The notes: generated by a model from the letters alone, not told the origin. DNA of 20,911 bases from JBEVEP01 sp040512755 (GCA_040512755.1 JBEVEP010000333.1:1-20911), one strand, 5' to 3'. Positions 1-7,989 are shown, counted from the stretch's first letter. Made by a program: numbers and translations.

Positions 1-107
1 CTGACGACTGGCGTCAACCCTATCCCGATTGGCCCGGGACCCGGTATGAAGCGAAGGCGCAGCGGGAACTGCGGCAGCCGGCCTATCTTACGTTCGTCCG
101 GAAATAG
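1..107 (+). CDS. trmB: tRNA (guanine-N7-)-methyltransferase TrmB, C-terminal end only (5' partial)
   Basis: The third reading frame is open from the window edge to a TAG at 105-107 and encodes 34 residues containing GTRYEAKA and PAYLTFVRK. That tail (WPGTRYEAKA..R...PAYLTF.R) is how I remember the C-terminus of alphaproteobacterial TrmB, the SAM-dependent enzyme that makes m7G46 in tRNA. TrmB often sits just before rimP in rhizobia, so the position agrees. The SAM-binding core lies outside the window, so the assignment rests on the tail and on synteny. The frame at 46-351, which overlaps it, has no recognisable family. Confidence 0.65.
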   Translation, partial: DDWRQPYPDWPGTRYEAKAQRELRQPAYLTFVRK

Positions 108-223
108 CGCAGGCAGCGATCGTCGTACCCGACCGACCTCGCCCGTCTTTGGTCAGGGCAATTCCAGGAACGTCGAAACTAATTTAGTTCTCTGTCCGGA
201 ATTGCGCCGAACGCGCGATGGCT

Positions 224-385
224 TCAGAAGCGCCCGATGTTGCGGAATTGCACTGGATCGATGCCGAGTGCGCGCAGGTCGCGGCTCTTCGGCCTACGGC
301 CGCTGTTCGTGGCCGCCGCGGCTGCGATTGCGCTGGCGACGACATCGATAAAGCCCACAACGGGAGCGAATTGCCTGCTGGTCAT
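224..385 (-). CDS. Small 53-residue protein, uncharacterised, typical of short rhizobial proteins
   Basis: The minus strand has an ATG at 385-383 and a TGA at 226-224. A Shine-Dalgarno-like AAAGGAAA lies a few bases upstream (about 389-396). The 53-residue product starts MTSRQFAPVV, has an alanine-rich helical stretch (about residues 17-26), and ends in a basic segment containing KSRDLRALGIDP and QFRNIGRF. The pattern 'LR.LGIDP..F..I' recurs in short, poorly characterised alphaproteobacterial proteins, some annotated near the DUF1127 group. That link is from memory and is weak. A sigma70-like promoter is placed sensibly upstream (415-444). No function is assigned. It lies between trmB and rimP and is transcribed against them. 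Confidence 0.62.
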   Translation of the reverse strand: MTSRQFAPVVGFIDVVASAIAAAAATNSGRRPKSRDLRALGIDPVQFRNIGRF

Positions 386-414
386 GGTATTTCCTTTCAC
401 GCTACTACACGTTT

Positions 415-444
415 AAATAGTGACAGCTCGACGCCTCAGTCAGA
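415..444 (-). promoter_or_regulatory. Candidate sigma70 promoter for the 53-residue minus-strand gene
   Basis: On the minus strand TCTGAC (444-439) is followed after 18 bases by CTATTT (420-415). The rhizobial housekeeping consensus is about CTTGAC-N17-CTATAT, so the match is 4/6 and 5/6. The predicted start would give a leader of roughly 20 bases before the ATG at 385. Short promoter motifs occur by chance, so this is tentative. Confidence 0.35.
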
Positions 445-530
445 TATGTTTTTGCATGCGAGCCATGTGCGCGGCGCAGATGTCCCCGCAATCTCACGAA
501 ATCGTGTGCCCTGAACGGATAGAAGCGACG

Positions 531-634
531 ACAAGGCTGTCAGGCCTTGTAAACCGGGCTCCGATCGTTTATCTGGGATGCAAATTCTTGGTCGGTATGA
601 CGAAGAGTGGGTCCAGCCGGTCCCGCTCTTTTTT
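531..634 (+). promoter_or_regulatory. rimP operon leader: two hairpins, the second terminator-like
   Basis: Two stem-loops precede rimP. The first is a perfect 7-bp stem, ACAAGGC (531-537) with GCCTTGT (544-550), closing a 6-base loop. The second pairs AAGAGTGGG (603-611) with CCCGCTCTT (622-630), with one G-T pair and a 10-base loop, and runs into T629-634. That is the form of an intrinsic terminator, placed only 25 bases before the rimP ATG. A terminator inside the leader of a nusA operon suggests transcription attenuation. A 'rimP leader' attenuator family has been predicted by comparative genomics, but I cannot confirm that this sequence belongs to it. Confidence 0.55.
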
Positions 635-658
635 GTTACCGGGCCCCTGGGAGACCGA

Positions 659-1279
659 ATGACGGAAAGTGCAGCCAGCGAAACGGGCGATGAGCGCATC
701 ATCCTTGAAAGCGGGGTGGATGCGCGCGTTGCGTTGATCATCGAACCTGTGCTTCAGGCGATCGGCTTCCGGCTCGTGCGCGTGCGCCTCTCGGGTCAGA
801 ACGGCCTCACCCTGCAGATCATGGCTGAGCGCGAAGACGGCACCATGACGGTCGAGGATTGCGAAGAGGTCAGCCGGGCGCTTTCTCCTGTCCTCGACGT
901 CGAAGATCCGATTGAAAAGGCGTATCATCTGGAAGTGTCGTCGCCGGGCATCGACCGGCCGCTGGTCCGCAAGTCGGATTTCGTGAGGTGGGCGGGTCAT
1001 CTGGTCAAGATGGAAACCTCGGTCCTGGTGGCCGACCGCAAACGTTTCCGGGGACGGATAGCCGAGGCTGGCGCTGCGGATGTGCTCGTCGAGCGGGATC
1101 AGCCCGCATACGGTGAAGAGCTGTCGGTTCGCGTACCATATGAGGCGATCGCTGAAGCGCGCCTGATCCTGACCGATGACCTGATCCGCGAGGCGCTGAA
1201 GGAAGACAAGAAAGCGCGGCAGGAAGTCAAGAAGAAACGCCGCGAAGAGCCGGAAACCGGCGAAGACGAAACGGATTGA
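659..1279 (+). CDS. rimP: Ribosome maturation factor RimP
   Basis: RimP (YhbC/DUF150) binds the 30S subunit and is needed for its late maturation. The 206-residue product has an N-terminal alpha/beta domain with VEDCEEVSRALSPVLD, the signature SSPGIDRPL, and a C-terminal SH3-like domain with GRIAEAGAADVLVE. A lysine/arginine- and glutamate-rich tail (from about residue 180) is common in alphaproteobacterial members. The ATG at 659 is preceded by GGGAG at good spacing. An in-frame ATG at 578 would add 27 residues encoded across the leader hairpin and is unlikely. It is the first gene of the rimP-nusA-ylxR-infB operon, with nusA 40 bases downstream. Confidence 0.95.
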   Translation: MTESAASETGDERIILESGVDARVALIIEPVLQAIGFRLVRVRLSGQNGLTLQIMAEREDGTMTVEDCEEVSRALSPVLDVEDPIEKAYHLEVSSPGIDRPLVRKSDFVRWAGHLVKMETSVLVADRKRFRGRIAEAGAADVLVERDQPAYGEELSVRVPYEAIAEARLILTDDLIREALKEDKKARQEVKKKRREEPETGEDETD

Positions 1280-1319
1280 CCCGCGCCCCCAGGCGGGCGG
1301 GTATGCAAGGAGACGAAAA

Positions 1320-2909
1320 ATGGCCGTCAGTGCAAACAGGCTGGAGCTTTTGCAGATCGCCGACGCGGTCGCTCGCGAAAAGGCGATCGACAAGCAGATC
1401 GTGATCGCGGCAATGGCCGACGCCATCCAGAAGGCTGCGCGTTCGCGCTACGGTCAGGAGACCAATATTCGCGCCGACATCAATCCGAATACCGGCGAGA
1501 TGAAGCTGCAGCGCCTGATGGAGGTCGTGGAAGACGTCGAGGACTTTGCGCGCCAGATCTCCCTCGCCTCTGCGCGCGAACGCAACCCGGACGCCCAGGT
1601 CGGTGACTTCATTGCCGAACAGCTCCCGCCGATGGACTTCGGCCGCATCGCCGCCCAGTCTGCCAAGCAGGTGATCGTGCAGAAGGTGCGCGAAGCCGAG
1701 CGTGACCGCCAGTACGACGAATACAAGGACCGCATCGGCGAGATCGTCAACGGTACGGTCAAGCGCGTCGAGTACGGCAATGTGATCGTTGATCTTGGCC
1801 GTGGCGAGGCAATCATTCGCCGAGACGAACTCATCCCGCGCGAGAACTACAAATACGGCGATCGCGTCCGCGCCTACGTCTATGACGTGCGCCGTGAACA
1901 GCGCGGCCCGCAGATATTCCTGTCGCGCACGCATCCGCAGTTCATGGCGAAGCTGTTCACGATGGAAGTGCCGGAAATCTACGACGGCATCATCGAGATC
2001 AAGTCGGTGGCGCGCGATCCCGGCTCCCGCGCCAAGATTGCCGTCATCTCGCGCGACTCCTCGATCGATCCCGTCGGCGCCTGCGTCGGCATGCGCGGCA
2101 GCCGTGTTCAGGCGGTGGTCGGTGAGCTGCAGGGCGAAAAGATCGACATCATTCCATGGTCGCAGGACGCCGCCTCCTTCATCGTCAATGCGCTGCAGCC
2201 GGCGGAAGTCGCCAAGGTCGTGCTCGACGAGGATGCTGAGCGGATCGAGGTCGTCGTGCCTGACGATCAGCTCTCGCTGGCGATCGGCCGTCGCGGCCAG
2301 AACGTGCGTCTCGCTTCGCAGCTGACGGGCTGGGATATCGATATTTTGACCGAACAGGAAGAGTCCGAACGCCGTCAGAAGGAATTCGTGGAGCGGTCTA
2401 CCCTCTTCATGGAAGCACTGAATGTCGACGAGATGGTCGGTCAGGTGCTTGCTTCGGAAGGTTTCACGAGCGTCGAGGAAATTGCCTTCGTCGACCAGGA
2501 TGAAATCGCGTCGATCGATGGTTTCGACGAAGATACGGCAACCGAGATCCAGTCGCGCGCGCGTGAACATCTCGATCGCATCGAGGCCGAGCGTGACGCC
2601 CGCCGCAAGGAACTCGCCGTTTCGGACGAACTTCGCGAAATACCCGGCGTCACGACCGCGATGATGGTGACCTTGGGCGAAGACGGCGTGAAGACCATTG
2701 AGGATTTTGCCGGCTATGCCGTCGATGACCTCGTCGGATGGAAAGAGCGCAAGGACGGCGAGACGAAGGTCTTCCCGGGCGTGCTGGCGAGCCACTCCGT
2801 ATCGCGGGCCGAGGCGGAGCAGATGGTCATGGCGGCGCGTGTCAAGGCTGGCTGGATCAGCGAGGAAGACCTGGCGCCTGAAGAGGCTGAGGAGGCTGCC
2901 GGTGCGTGA
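1320..2909 (+). CDS. nusA: Transcription termination/antitermination factor NusA
   Basis: NusA binds RNA polymerase and nascent RNA, and modulates pausing, intrinsic termination and rRNA antitermination. The 529-residue protein shows the full alphaproteobacterial layout. The N-terminal RNAP-binding domain covers about 1-130 and an S1 domain about 137-203 (GEIVNGTVKRVEYGNVIVDL). Two KH domains follow, with GMRG at 257-260 and GRRG at 323-326. The C-terminus (about 355-510) has two acidic helix-hairpin-helix repeats. AAGGAG lies at good distance before the ATG, and the MAVSANRLELLQIADAVA start matches rhizobial NusA. Its operon position allows feedback on its own leader terminator. Confidence 0.97.
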   Translation: MAVSANRLELLQIADAVAREKAIDKQIVIAAMADAIQKAARSRYGQETNIRADINPNTGEMKLQRLMEVVEDVEDFARQISLASARERNPDAQVGDFIAEQLPPMDFGRIAAQSAKQVIVQKVREAERDRQYDEYKDRIGEIVNGTVKRVEYGNVIVDLGRGEAIIRRDELIPRENYKYGDRVRAYVYDVRREQRGPQIFLSRTHPQFMAKLFTMEVPEIYDGIIEIKSVARDPGSRAKIAVISRDSSIDPVGACVGMRGSRVQAVVGELQGEKIDIIPWSQDAASFIVNALQPAEVAKVVLDEDAERIEVVVPDDQLSLAIGRRGQNVRLASQLTGWDIDILTEQEESERRQKEFVERSTLFMEALNVDEMVGQVLASEGFTSVEEIAFVDQDEIASIDGFDEDTATEIQSRAREHLDRIEAERDARRKELAVSDELREIPGVTTAMMVTLGEDGVKTIEDFAGYAVDDLVGWKERKDGETKVFPGVLASHSVSRAEAEQMVMAARVKAGWISEEDLAPEEAEEAAGA

Positions 2910-2938
2910 CATGAGCGCGCATCGGTCCGGAGACGCTC

Positions 2939-3583
2939 TTGAAACACATGAACGAGCGCACATGTATCGTAACGCGCAAGAGTGCCGCGCCGGATGAACT
3001 GATAAGGTTCGTGGTCGGACCCGATTCGATCGTCGTTCCAGATCTGAAAAGAAGCCTTCCTGGCCGCGGTTGCTGGGTGACCGCGGATCGGACCCATGTC
3101 GACCGCGCCGCTGCAAAAAAGCTCTTTGCGCGTGCGTTCAAGGCGGAAGTCGGTGCTCCTGCCGATCTTGGAGCGCTTGTGGACAGGCTTCTTGCGGGAT
3201 CGGCTCTCGGGGCCCTGGGGCTGGCAAGGAAGGCTGGCGCCGTCGCGCTCGGTGCGGAGCAGGTGGCAAGTGCGGTGCGCAGCGGGAAGGCTCTTGCAGT
3301 GCTTCACGCGCGTGAAGCGTCCGAAGACGGCGTCCGCAAGATCACTCAGGCACGTCGGGCCGTGCAGCATGCGGACGGGCCGGAAATATATGCCTACAAA
3401 CTTTTTTCGGAATCCGAATTGGGTTTGGCATTAGGGGGCACAAATGTGATACATGCTGCCGTTCTCGCAGGAAACCCGGGAACGGCGGCGCTGAAGCGCA
3501 TGGTAGCGCTTGACCGATACCGGGGCGGCACTCCGGAAAACGGGCAGACGATTGCGGCTACCGCCGCAGAGGATACGGAATGA
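2939..3583 (+). CDS. ylxR: RNA-binding protein, DUF448 (YlxR) fused to an L7Ae/YlxQ-like domain
   Basis: The 214-residue product joins two small RNA-binding modules that are separate genes in Firmicutes. The N-terminal DUF448/YlxR domain (about 1-80) has RTCIVTRK and PGRGCWV. The L7Ae/L30e/YlxQ-like domain (about 90-190) has GLARKAGAVALG and AVLHAREAS. This fusion is normal in alphaproteobacteria between nusA and infB. I chose the TTG at 2939 because GGAG (2929-2932) sits 6 bases before it. ATG 2948 is the alternative and has poorer spacing; an in-frame stop at 2912 excludes anything longer. The TGA overlaps the infB start as ATGA, implying translational coupling. Confidence 0.88.
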   Translation: MKHMNERTCIVTRKSAAPDELIRFVVGPDSIVVPDLKRSLPGRGCWVTADRTHVDRAAAKKLFARAFKAEVGAPADLGALVDRLLAGSALGALGLARKAGAVALGAEQVASAVRSGKALAVLHAREASEDGVRKITQARRAVQHADGPEIYAYKLFSESELGLALGGTNVIHAAVLAGNPGTAALKRMVALDRYRGGTPENGQTIAATAAEDTE

Positions 3584-6138
3584 GCGATACGAAAACTGGC
3601 GATGACAAGACGCTGAGCGTCACGACAAAGAAGACTCTGAGCTTGAAGCGTCCCGGCATGGAGCAGGGCACTGTGCGCCAGAACTTCTCGCACGGGCGCA
3701 GCAAGGCGGTCGTCGTCGAGACGAAGAAGCGGAAATTCTCGATCCACGGCGACAAGCCGGACACCGCTCCCGCGGCGTCGGTTTTCAAGCCGAAGCCCGC
3801 GATGCCGGCGCCTGCTGCGCAAGAAACGCAGCCCAGGCCGCAGACACCTGTTGAGCGTTCGGGGATGGTTCTCACCGAATTGTCCAACGAGGAGATGGAA
3901 GCCCGCCGTCGGGCCCTCGAAGGATCGAAGGTCCGGGAAGTCGAGGAGCGCAAACGCGCCGCGGATGAGGTCAAGCACCGGGCAGAGGAAGACGAGCGCC
4001 GCCGTCGCGAGCGGGAAGAATCGGCGCGCCGCCAAGCCGAGGAAGAGGCCCGCCTGCAGGCTGAGGCCGAGTCGCGCCGTCGCGCCGAGGAAGAGGCGCG
4101 CCGCCGTGCGCCAGCACTGGAACCCTCGCGTGTCGCCGAAGAGGAAGAGGAAGCCAAGCCGAAGGGTCGCAGCAGCGGTCCGGTAAAGCGGATCGCAACC
4201 CCGGAGATCGCGCGCCCGGCCAAGGCCAAGGGCGACGACGACAAGCGCCGCGGCAAGCTTACGCTCAACAGCGCGCTGTCTTCTGAGGACGGCGACGCGC
4301 GTGCGCGCTCGCTTGCGGCCACGCGCCGCCGCCAGGAGAAATTCAGGCGGGCGATGCACCAGGAGCCGCGCGAGAAGATTTCGCGTGAGGTGACGCTACC
4401 CGAGACGATCACAATTCAGGAGCTCGCGGGCCGCATGTCGGAGCGCGCCGTCGATGTCGTGAAATTTTTCATGAAGCAGGGTCAGATCATGAAGCCCGGC
4501 GACGTCATTGATGCGGACACCGCCGAGCTGATCGCTTCCGAGTTCGGTCATACGGTCCGCCGCGTGGCCGAGTCCGATATCGAGGAAGGCCTGTTCAACA
4601 TCGCCGACCGGGACGAGGATCTCGTTTCGCGGCCTCCGGTGGTGACCATCATGGGTCACGTCGACCACGGCAAGACCTCGCTGCTCGACGCTATCCGCAA
4701 TGCCAATGTGGTTGCCGGCGAGGCTGGCGGCATCACGCAGCATATCGGCGCCTATCAGGTCGAGAAGAACGGTCAGAAGATCACCTTCATCGACACGCCC
4801 GGCCATGCCGCATTCACCGCAATGCGCGCCCGTGGCGCGCAGGCCACCGACATCGCGATCCTGGTGGTGGCGGCGGACGACAGCGTGATGCCGCAAACGA
4901 TAGAGTCCATCAGCCACGCCAAGGCGGCCGGTGTTCCGATCATCGTAGCGATCAACAAGATCGACAAGCCTCAGGCTGATGCGCAGAAGGTGCGCACGCA
5001 ATTGCTGCAGCATGAGGTCTTCGTTGAGTCGTTGGGTGGTGAAGTCCTTGACGTCGAGGTTTCGGCGACCAAGGGCACCAATCTCGACAAGTTGCTGGAG
5101 GCGATCCTGCTCCAGGCCGAGATTCTCGACCTTAAATCGAACCCTGACAGAACCGCCGAAGGTGTTGTGATCGAAGCCAAGCTCGACAAGGGCCGCGGTC
5201 CGGTCGCCACTGTTCTTGTGCAGACCGGCACGCTGATGCCGGGCGACATCATTGTCGTGGGCAATGAGTGGGGCCGCGTTCGTGCTCTGGTCAATGACCG
5301 CGGCGAGCAGATTAAGGAAGCTCCGCCCGCAATGCCCGTCGAGGTGCTTGGCCTTCAGGGCACGCCGCTGGCTGGCGACCGCTTCGCGGTTGTCAACAAC
5401 GAGGCCCGCGCCCGCGAAATCACCGAGTACCGTCAGCGCCTGGCGCGCGACATGGCGGTGGCCAAGAGCGCCGGACAGCGCGGCTCGCTCGAACAGATGA
5501 TGTCGCAGCTTCAGACGAGCGGGCTGAAGGAATTCCCGCTTGTCATCAAGGGCGATGTGCAGGGTTCGATCGAGGCCATCTCAGCCGCGCTCGACAAACT
5601 CGGCACCGATGAGGTGCGGGCACGCATCGTGCATGCGGGCGCCGGCGCCATCACCGAAAGCGATGTCTCGCTTGCCGAAACGTCGAATGCCGCGATCATC
5701 GGTTTCAACGTGCGCGCCAACAAGCAGGCCCGCGAGGCTGCCGAACAGGCCGGCATCGAAATCCGCTACTACAACATCATCTACAATCTCGTGGATGACG
5801 TGAAAGCTGCCATGTCGGGCCTGCTTTCGCCCGAGCGGCGTGAGACCTTCCTCGGCAACGCGGAGATCCTCGAGGTCTTCTCCATCACGAAGGTCGGCAA
5901 GGTGGCCGGCTGCCGTGTCACCGAAGGCAAGGTGGAGCGTGGTGCGGGCGTCCGGCTGATCCGCGACAACGTGGTCATCCACGAGGGCAAGCTGAAGACG
6001 CTGAAGCGCTTCAAGGACGAGGTGGCCGAGGTCCCGGCCGGCCAGGAGTGCGGCATGGCGTTCGAGAACTACGAAGACATCCGCGCTGGCGATGTCATCG
6101 AATGCTACCGCGTCGAAATGGTGACCCGGTCGCTCTAG
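3580..6138 (+). CDS. infB: Translation initiation factor IF-2
   Basis: IF-2 is the GTPase that places initiator fMet-tRNA on the 30S subunit and promotes subunit joining. The 852-residue protein begins with an IF2-associated segment, then a long charged, coiled-coil-like stretch rich in Glu/Arg (about 105-200) with repeated EEEARRRA-type units. The GTPase domain carries G1 GHVDHGKT (359-366), G3 DTPGH (405-409) and G4 NKID (459-462). The C-terminal EF-Tu-like and fMet-tRNA-binding domains follow, with EIRYYNIIYNLVDDV. Its ATG overlaps the ylxR stop. No terminator is evident directly after it; palindromic repeats follow. Confidence 0.97.
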   Translation: MSDTKTGDDKTLSVTTKKTLSLKRPGMEQGTVRQNFSHGRSKAVVVETKKRKFSIHGDKPDTAPAASVFKPKPAMPAPAAQETQPRPQTPVERSGMVLTELSNEEMEARRRALEGSKVREVEERKRAADEVKHRAEEDERRRREREESARRQAEEEARLQAEAESRRRAEEEARRRAPALEPSRVAEEEEEAKPKGRSSGPVKRIATPEIARPAKAKGDDDKRRGKLTLNSALSSEDGDARARSLAATRRRQEKFRRAMHQEPREKISREVTLPETITIQELAGRMSERAVDVVKFFMKQGQIMKPGDVIDADTAELIASEFGHTVRRVAESDIEEGLFNIADRDEDLVSRPPVVTIMGHVDHGKTSLLDAIRNANVVAGEAGGITQHIGAYQVEKNGQKITFIDTPGHAAFTAMRARGAQATDIAILVVAADDSVMPQTIESISHAKAAGVPIIVAINKIDKPQADAQKVRTQLLQHEVFVESLGGEVLDVEVSATKGTNLDKLLEAILLQAEILDLKSNPDRTAEGVVIEAKLDKGRGPVATVLVQTGTLMPGDIIVVGNEWGRVRALVNDRGEQIKEAPPAMPVEVLGLQGTPLAGDRFAVVNNEARAREITEYRQRLARDMAVAKSAGQRGSLEQMMSQLQTSGLKEFPLVIKGDVQGSIEAISAALDKLGTDEVRARIVHAGAGAITESDVSLAETSNAAIIGFNVRANKQAREAAEQAGIEIRYYNIIYNLVDDVKAAMSGLLSPERRETFLGNAEILEVFSITKVGKVAGCRVTEGKVERGAGVRLIRDNVVIHEGKLKTLKRFKDEVAEVPAGQECGMAFENYEDIRAGDVIECYRVEMVTRSL

Positions 6139-6155
6139 GCAAGCGGGACGATTAC

Positions 6156-6293
6156 CCCCTCACCGCTTCGCTTCGCTCGGCACCTTTCCCCCATTTTCAT
6201 GGGGGCGAGGAAGGGCGCCAAGGTAGCGGCCGTCTGTTCCTCTCCCCTCACGAAGTGGGGCATAGGTGCCGAGCGAAGCGAGGCGGTGAGGGG
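6156..6293. repeat. Palindromic intergenic repeat with 30-base inverted arms (infB-rbfA gap)
   Basis: The arm at 6156-6185 matches the reverse complement of 6264-6293 at 29 of 30 positions (core CGCTTCGCTCGGCACCT). The space between contains a perfect smaller hairpin, CCCCCAT-TTTC-ATGGGGG (6189-6206), and a second GC-rich stem near 6244-6260. There is no coding capacity. This layout fits the short mobile palindromic elements that are abundant between genes in Mesorhizobium-like genomes. Transcribed within the operon, it would fold into a strong cruciform-like RNA. Confidence 0.8.
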
Positions 6294-6298
6294 CTACA

Positions 6299-6343
6299 GC
6301 ATCGGATCGAAAAGTGCGAAGCGGTTTCGGATGAATCCGATGC
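6299..6343. repeat. Second palindromic repeat, 'GCATCGGAT' type
   Basis: GCATCGGAT (6299-6307) is the exact reverse complement of ATCCGATGC (6335-6343), enclosing a 27-base spacer that contains CGAAAAGTGCGAAGCGG. Elements of this shape are very common between genes in rhizobia. A related, more degraded copy lies at 8550-8589. It begins 5 bases after the preceding repeat ends, so two families are stacked between infB and rbfA. Confidence 0.7.
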
Positions 6344-6437
6344 GCAAACGCCCGAAGCTGGAGCCCGCGCCCAATCATAAGGCCGACCGCAGCTGAAAGC
6401 CTTGCGCCACCCGAAATTTGTGTGAGCTGAAAAAGAC

Positions 6438-6839
6438 ATGAAACTCGAACGTGGGAAAGGTCCCAGCCAGCGCCAGTTGCGCGTTGGCGAGCAGGTGCGC
6501 CATGCGCTCTCGGACATGCTCCAGCGCGGCGAAATCCGCGACGACCTCGTGGAGCGGACGGTGATCTCGGTGTCGGAGGTCCGCATGTCCCCCGATCTGA
6601 AGATTGCGACGGCGTTCGTCTCGCCGCTCGGAGCGGGCGATGAGGGAGCCGTTGTCGAGGCCTTGAATCGCAACGCCCGCTTCATCCGTGGCCGCATGTC
6701 GCCGGCGCTCCGGCAGATGAAGTACATGCCGGAGTTCCGGTTCCGGCTGGACACGAGTTACGACAACATGGCCAGGATCGATGATCTGCTGCGCTCGCCT
6801 GAAGTGGCGCGGGATCTGGATAAGGAAGATAAGGAATGA
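6438..6839 (+). CDS. rbfA: 30S ribosome-binding factor RbfA
   Basis: RbfA binds free 30S subunits and assists 16S rRNA 5'-end maturation and cold adaptation. The 133-residue product has the KH-like fold signature: RVGEQVRHALSDML near the N-terminus, VSEVRMSPDLKIATAFVSPLG in the middle, and MKYMPEFRFRLDTSYDNMARIDDLL at the end. The length fits the family. Only a weak AAAGA precedes the ATG. The gene is separated from infB by about 300 bases of repeat-bearing DNA and from truB by another repeat. Confidence 0.95.
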   Translation: MKLERGKGPSQRQLRVGEQVRHALSDMLQRGEIRDDLVERTVISVSEVRMSPDLKIATAFVSPLGAGDEGAVVEALNRNARFIRGRMSPALRQMKYMPEFRFRLDTSYDNMARIDDLLRSPEVARDLDKEDKE

Positions 6840-6866
6840 TGATGGCGCTGTCGGCGAAGCTGCCAA

Positions 6867-7008
6867 TCTCCCCCCTTGAGGAGGAGATGGCTGCAAAGCA
6901 GCCAGAGGGGGTCGGCGCGGAAGTGCTCGACGCTCTATTTCTGTCGAGCACTGCACCCGCGACCCCACCCGGCCGCTGCGCGGCCACCCTCCCCTCAAGG
7001 GGGAGGGA
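6867..7008. repeat. Palindromic intergenic repeat, 'ATCTCCCCCCTTG' type (rbfA-truB gap)
   Basis: The ends TCTCCCCCCTTGAGG and CCTCAAGGGGGAGGGA are near-complementary and bracket the element. The centre holds a perfect 10-bp hairpin, AGTGCTCGAC (6922-6931) with GTCGAGCACT (6943-6952). A further GC-rich stem, GGCCGCTGCGCGGCC, lies at 6971-6985. The ends match those of the element at 18244-18412, so the two belong to one family. Its right edge contains GGAGG (7002-7006), which acts as the truB ribosome binding site. Confidence 0.78.
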
Positions 7009-7011
7009 ATA

Positions 7012-7989
7012 ATGGCTCGCCGTGGTAAGAAGAAAGGCCGGCCGGTTTCCGGTTGGGTGATCCTGGACAAGCCCGTCGGCATGGGCTCGACCGAGGCGGT
7101 TTCGAAGATCAAGTGGCTGTTCCAGGCAGAGAAGGCTGGCCATGCCGGCACGCTTGATCCCCTCGCTTCCGGCATGCTGCCGATTGCCCTCGGCGAGGCG
7201 ACCAAGACGGTGCCCTATGTGATGGATGGAACGAAGGTCTATCGCTTCACTGTGGCTTGGGGTGAGGAGCGTTCGACGGACGACCTCGAGGGCCCTGTTA
7301 CGAAAACTTCCGGGAAGCGGCCCGATGAAAGCGCGATACGCGCACTGCTGCCCAAGTACACGGGTGTGATCCTGCAGACGCCGCCCCAGTTCTCCGCGAT
7401 CAAGATTGCAGGCGAGCGCGCCTACGATCTCGCTCGCGACGGCGAAACGGTTGAAATCCCGCCGCGCGAGGTGGAGATCGACCGCCTCGATCTGGTCGGC
7501 GTCACACCGGAGGGGAATGCGATTTTCGAGGTGGAATGCGGCAAGGGAACCTATGTCCGTGCGCTCGCGCGCGACATGGGGCGTGACCTCGGCTGTTATG
7601 GGCATGTTGCCGGTCTGCGCCGGATCGAAGTGGATCCCTTCACGCCGGAAGATCTCGTGACCGTCGAGGCGCTTGAGGTGGCGGCGCCGGCGCCGTACAA
7701 GCCCGACGCGGACAGTTCGGACGATTCTCGGCCCCGGGACGCCAAGGCGCGCTACGCAGAGCTCGATGCTTTGCTCGTCGACACGGGCGCTGCGCTCGAA
7801 TACCTGCCGCATGTCGCCTTGACCGACGATGCTGCTGCCCGGATCAGGCTTGGCAATCCGGTCATCATCCGGGGGCGCGACGCACCTGTGGAGGCGGAGG
7901 AAGCCTTTGCCACCGCACGCGGAAAGCTCGTTGCGATCGGCGCGATCGAGGCTGGCATGTTCAAGCCACGGCGGGTTTTCGGCGGATAA
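7012..7989 (+). CDS. truB: tRNA pseudouridine(55) synthase TruB
   Basis: TruB converts U55 to pseudouridine in the T-loop of most tRNAs. The 325-residue protein shows GWVILDKPVGMGST near the start and the catalytic motif HAGTLDPLASG, with the nucleophile Asp at residue 49. KVYRFTVAWGEERSTDD and the conserved YVRALARDMG follow. The C-terminal region (about 240-325) is the PUA-like extension. The ATG at 7012 is served by GGAGG at 7002-7006, inside the flanking palindromic repeat. The TAA at 7987-7989 overlaps an ATG by one base, but the short frame that follows looks non-coding. Confidence 0.96.
   Translation: MARRGKKKGRPVSGWVILDKPVGMGSTEAVSKIKWLFQAEKAGHAGTLDPLASGMLPIALGEATKTVPYVMDGTKVYRFTVAWGEERSTDDLEGPVTKTSGKRPDESAIRALLPKYTGVILQTPPQFSAIKIAGERAYDLARDGETVEIPPREVEIDRLDLVGVTPEGNAIFEVECGKGTYVRALARDMGRDLGCYGHVAGLRRIEVDPFTPEDLVTVEALEVAAPAPYKPDADSSDDSRPRDAKARYAELDALLVDTGAALEYLPHVALTDDAAARIRLGNPVIIRGRDAPVEAEEAFATARGKLVAIGAIEAGMFKPRRVFGG

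Noticed and set aside
46..514. Plus-strand open frames (46-351 and 218-514) in the trmB-rimP gap
   Set aside because: They overlap the TrmB-like tail and the better-supported 53-residue minus-strand gene. They have arginine/serine-rich composition typical of out-of-frame translation and no recognisable family.
1279..1302. GC-rich hairpin between rimP and nusA (ACCCGC with GCGGGT)
   Set aside because: The stem is only 6 bp and lacks a T-run. In DNA of this GC content such stems are common, so I do not call it a terminator.
1227..3116. A 629-codon open frame on the minus strand opposite nusA
   Set aside because: It is the antisense shadow of the well-conserved nusA gene; high GC keeps opposite frames open. 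Its translation is rich in His, Arg and Asp without motifs.
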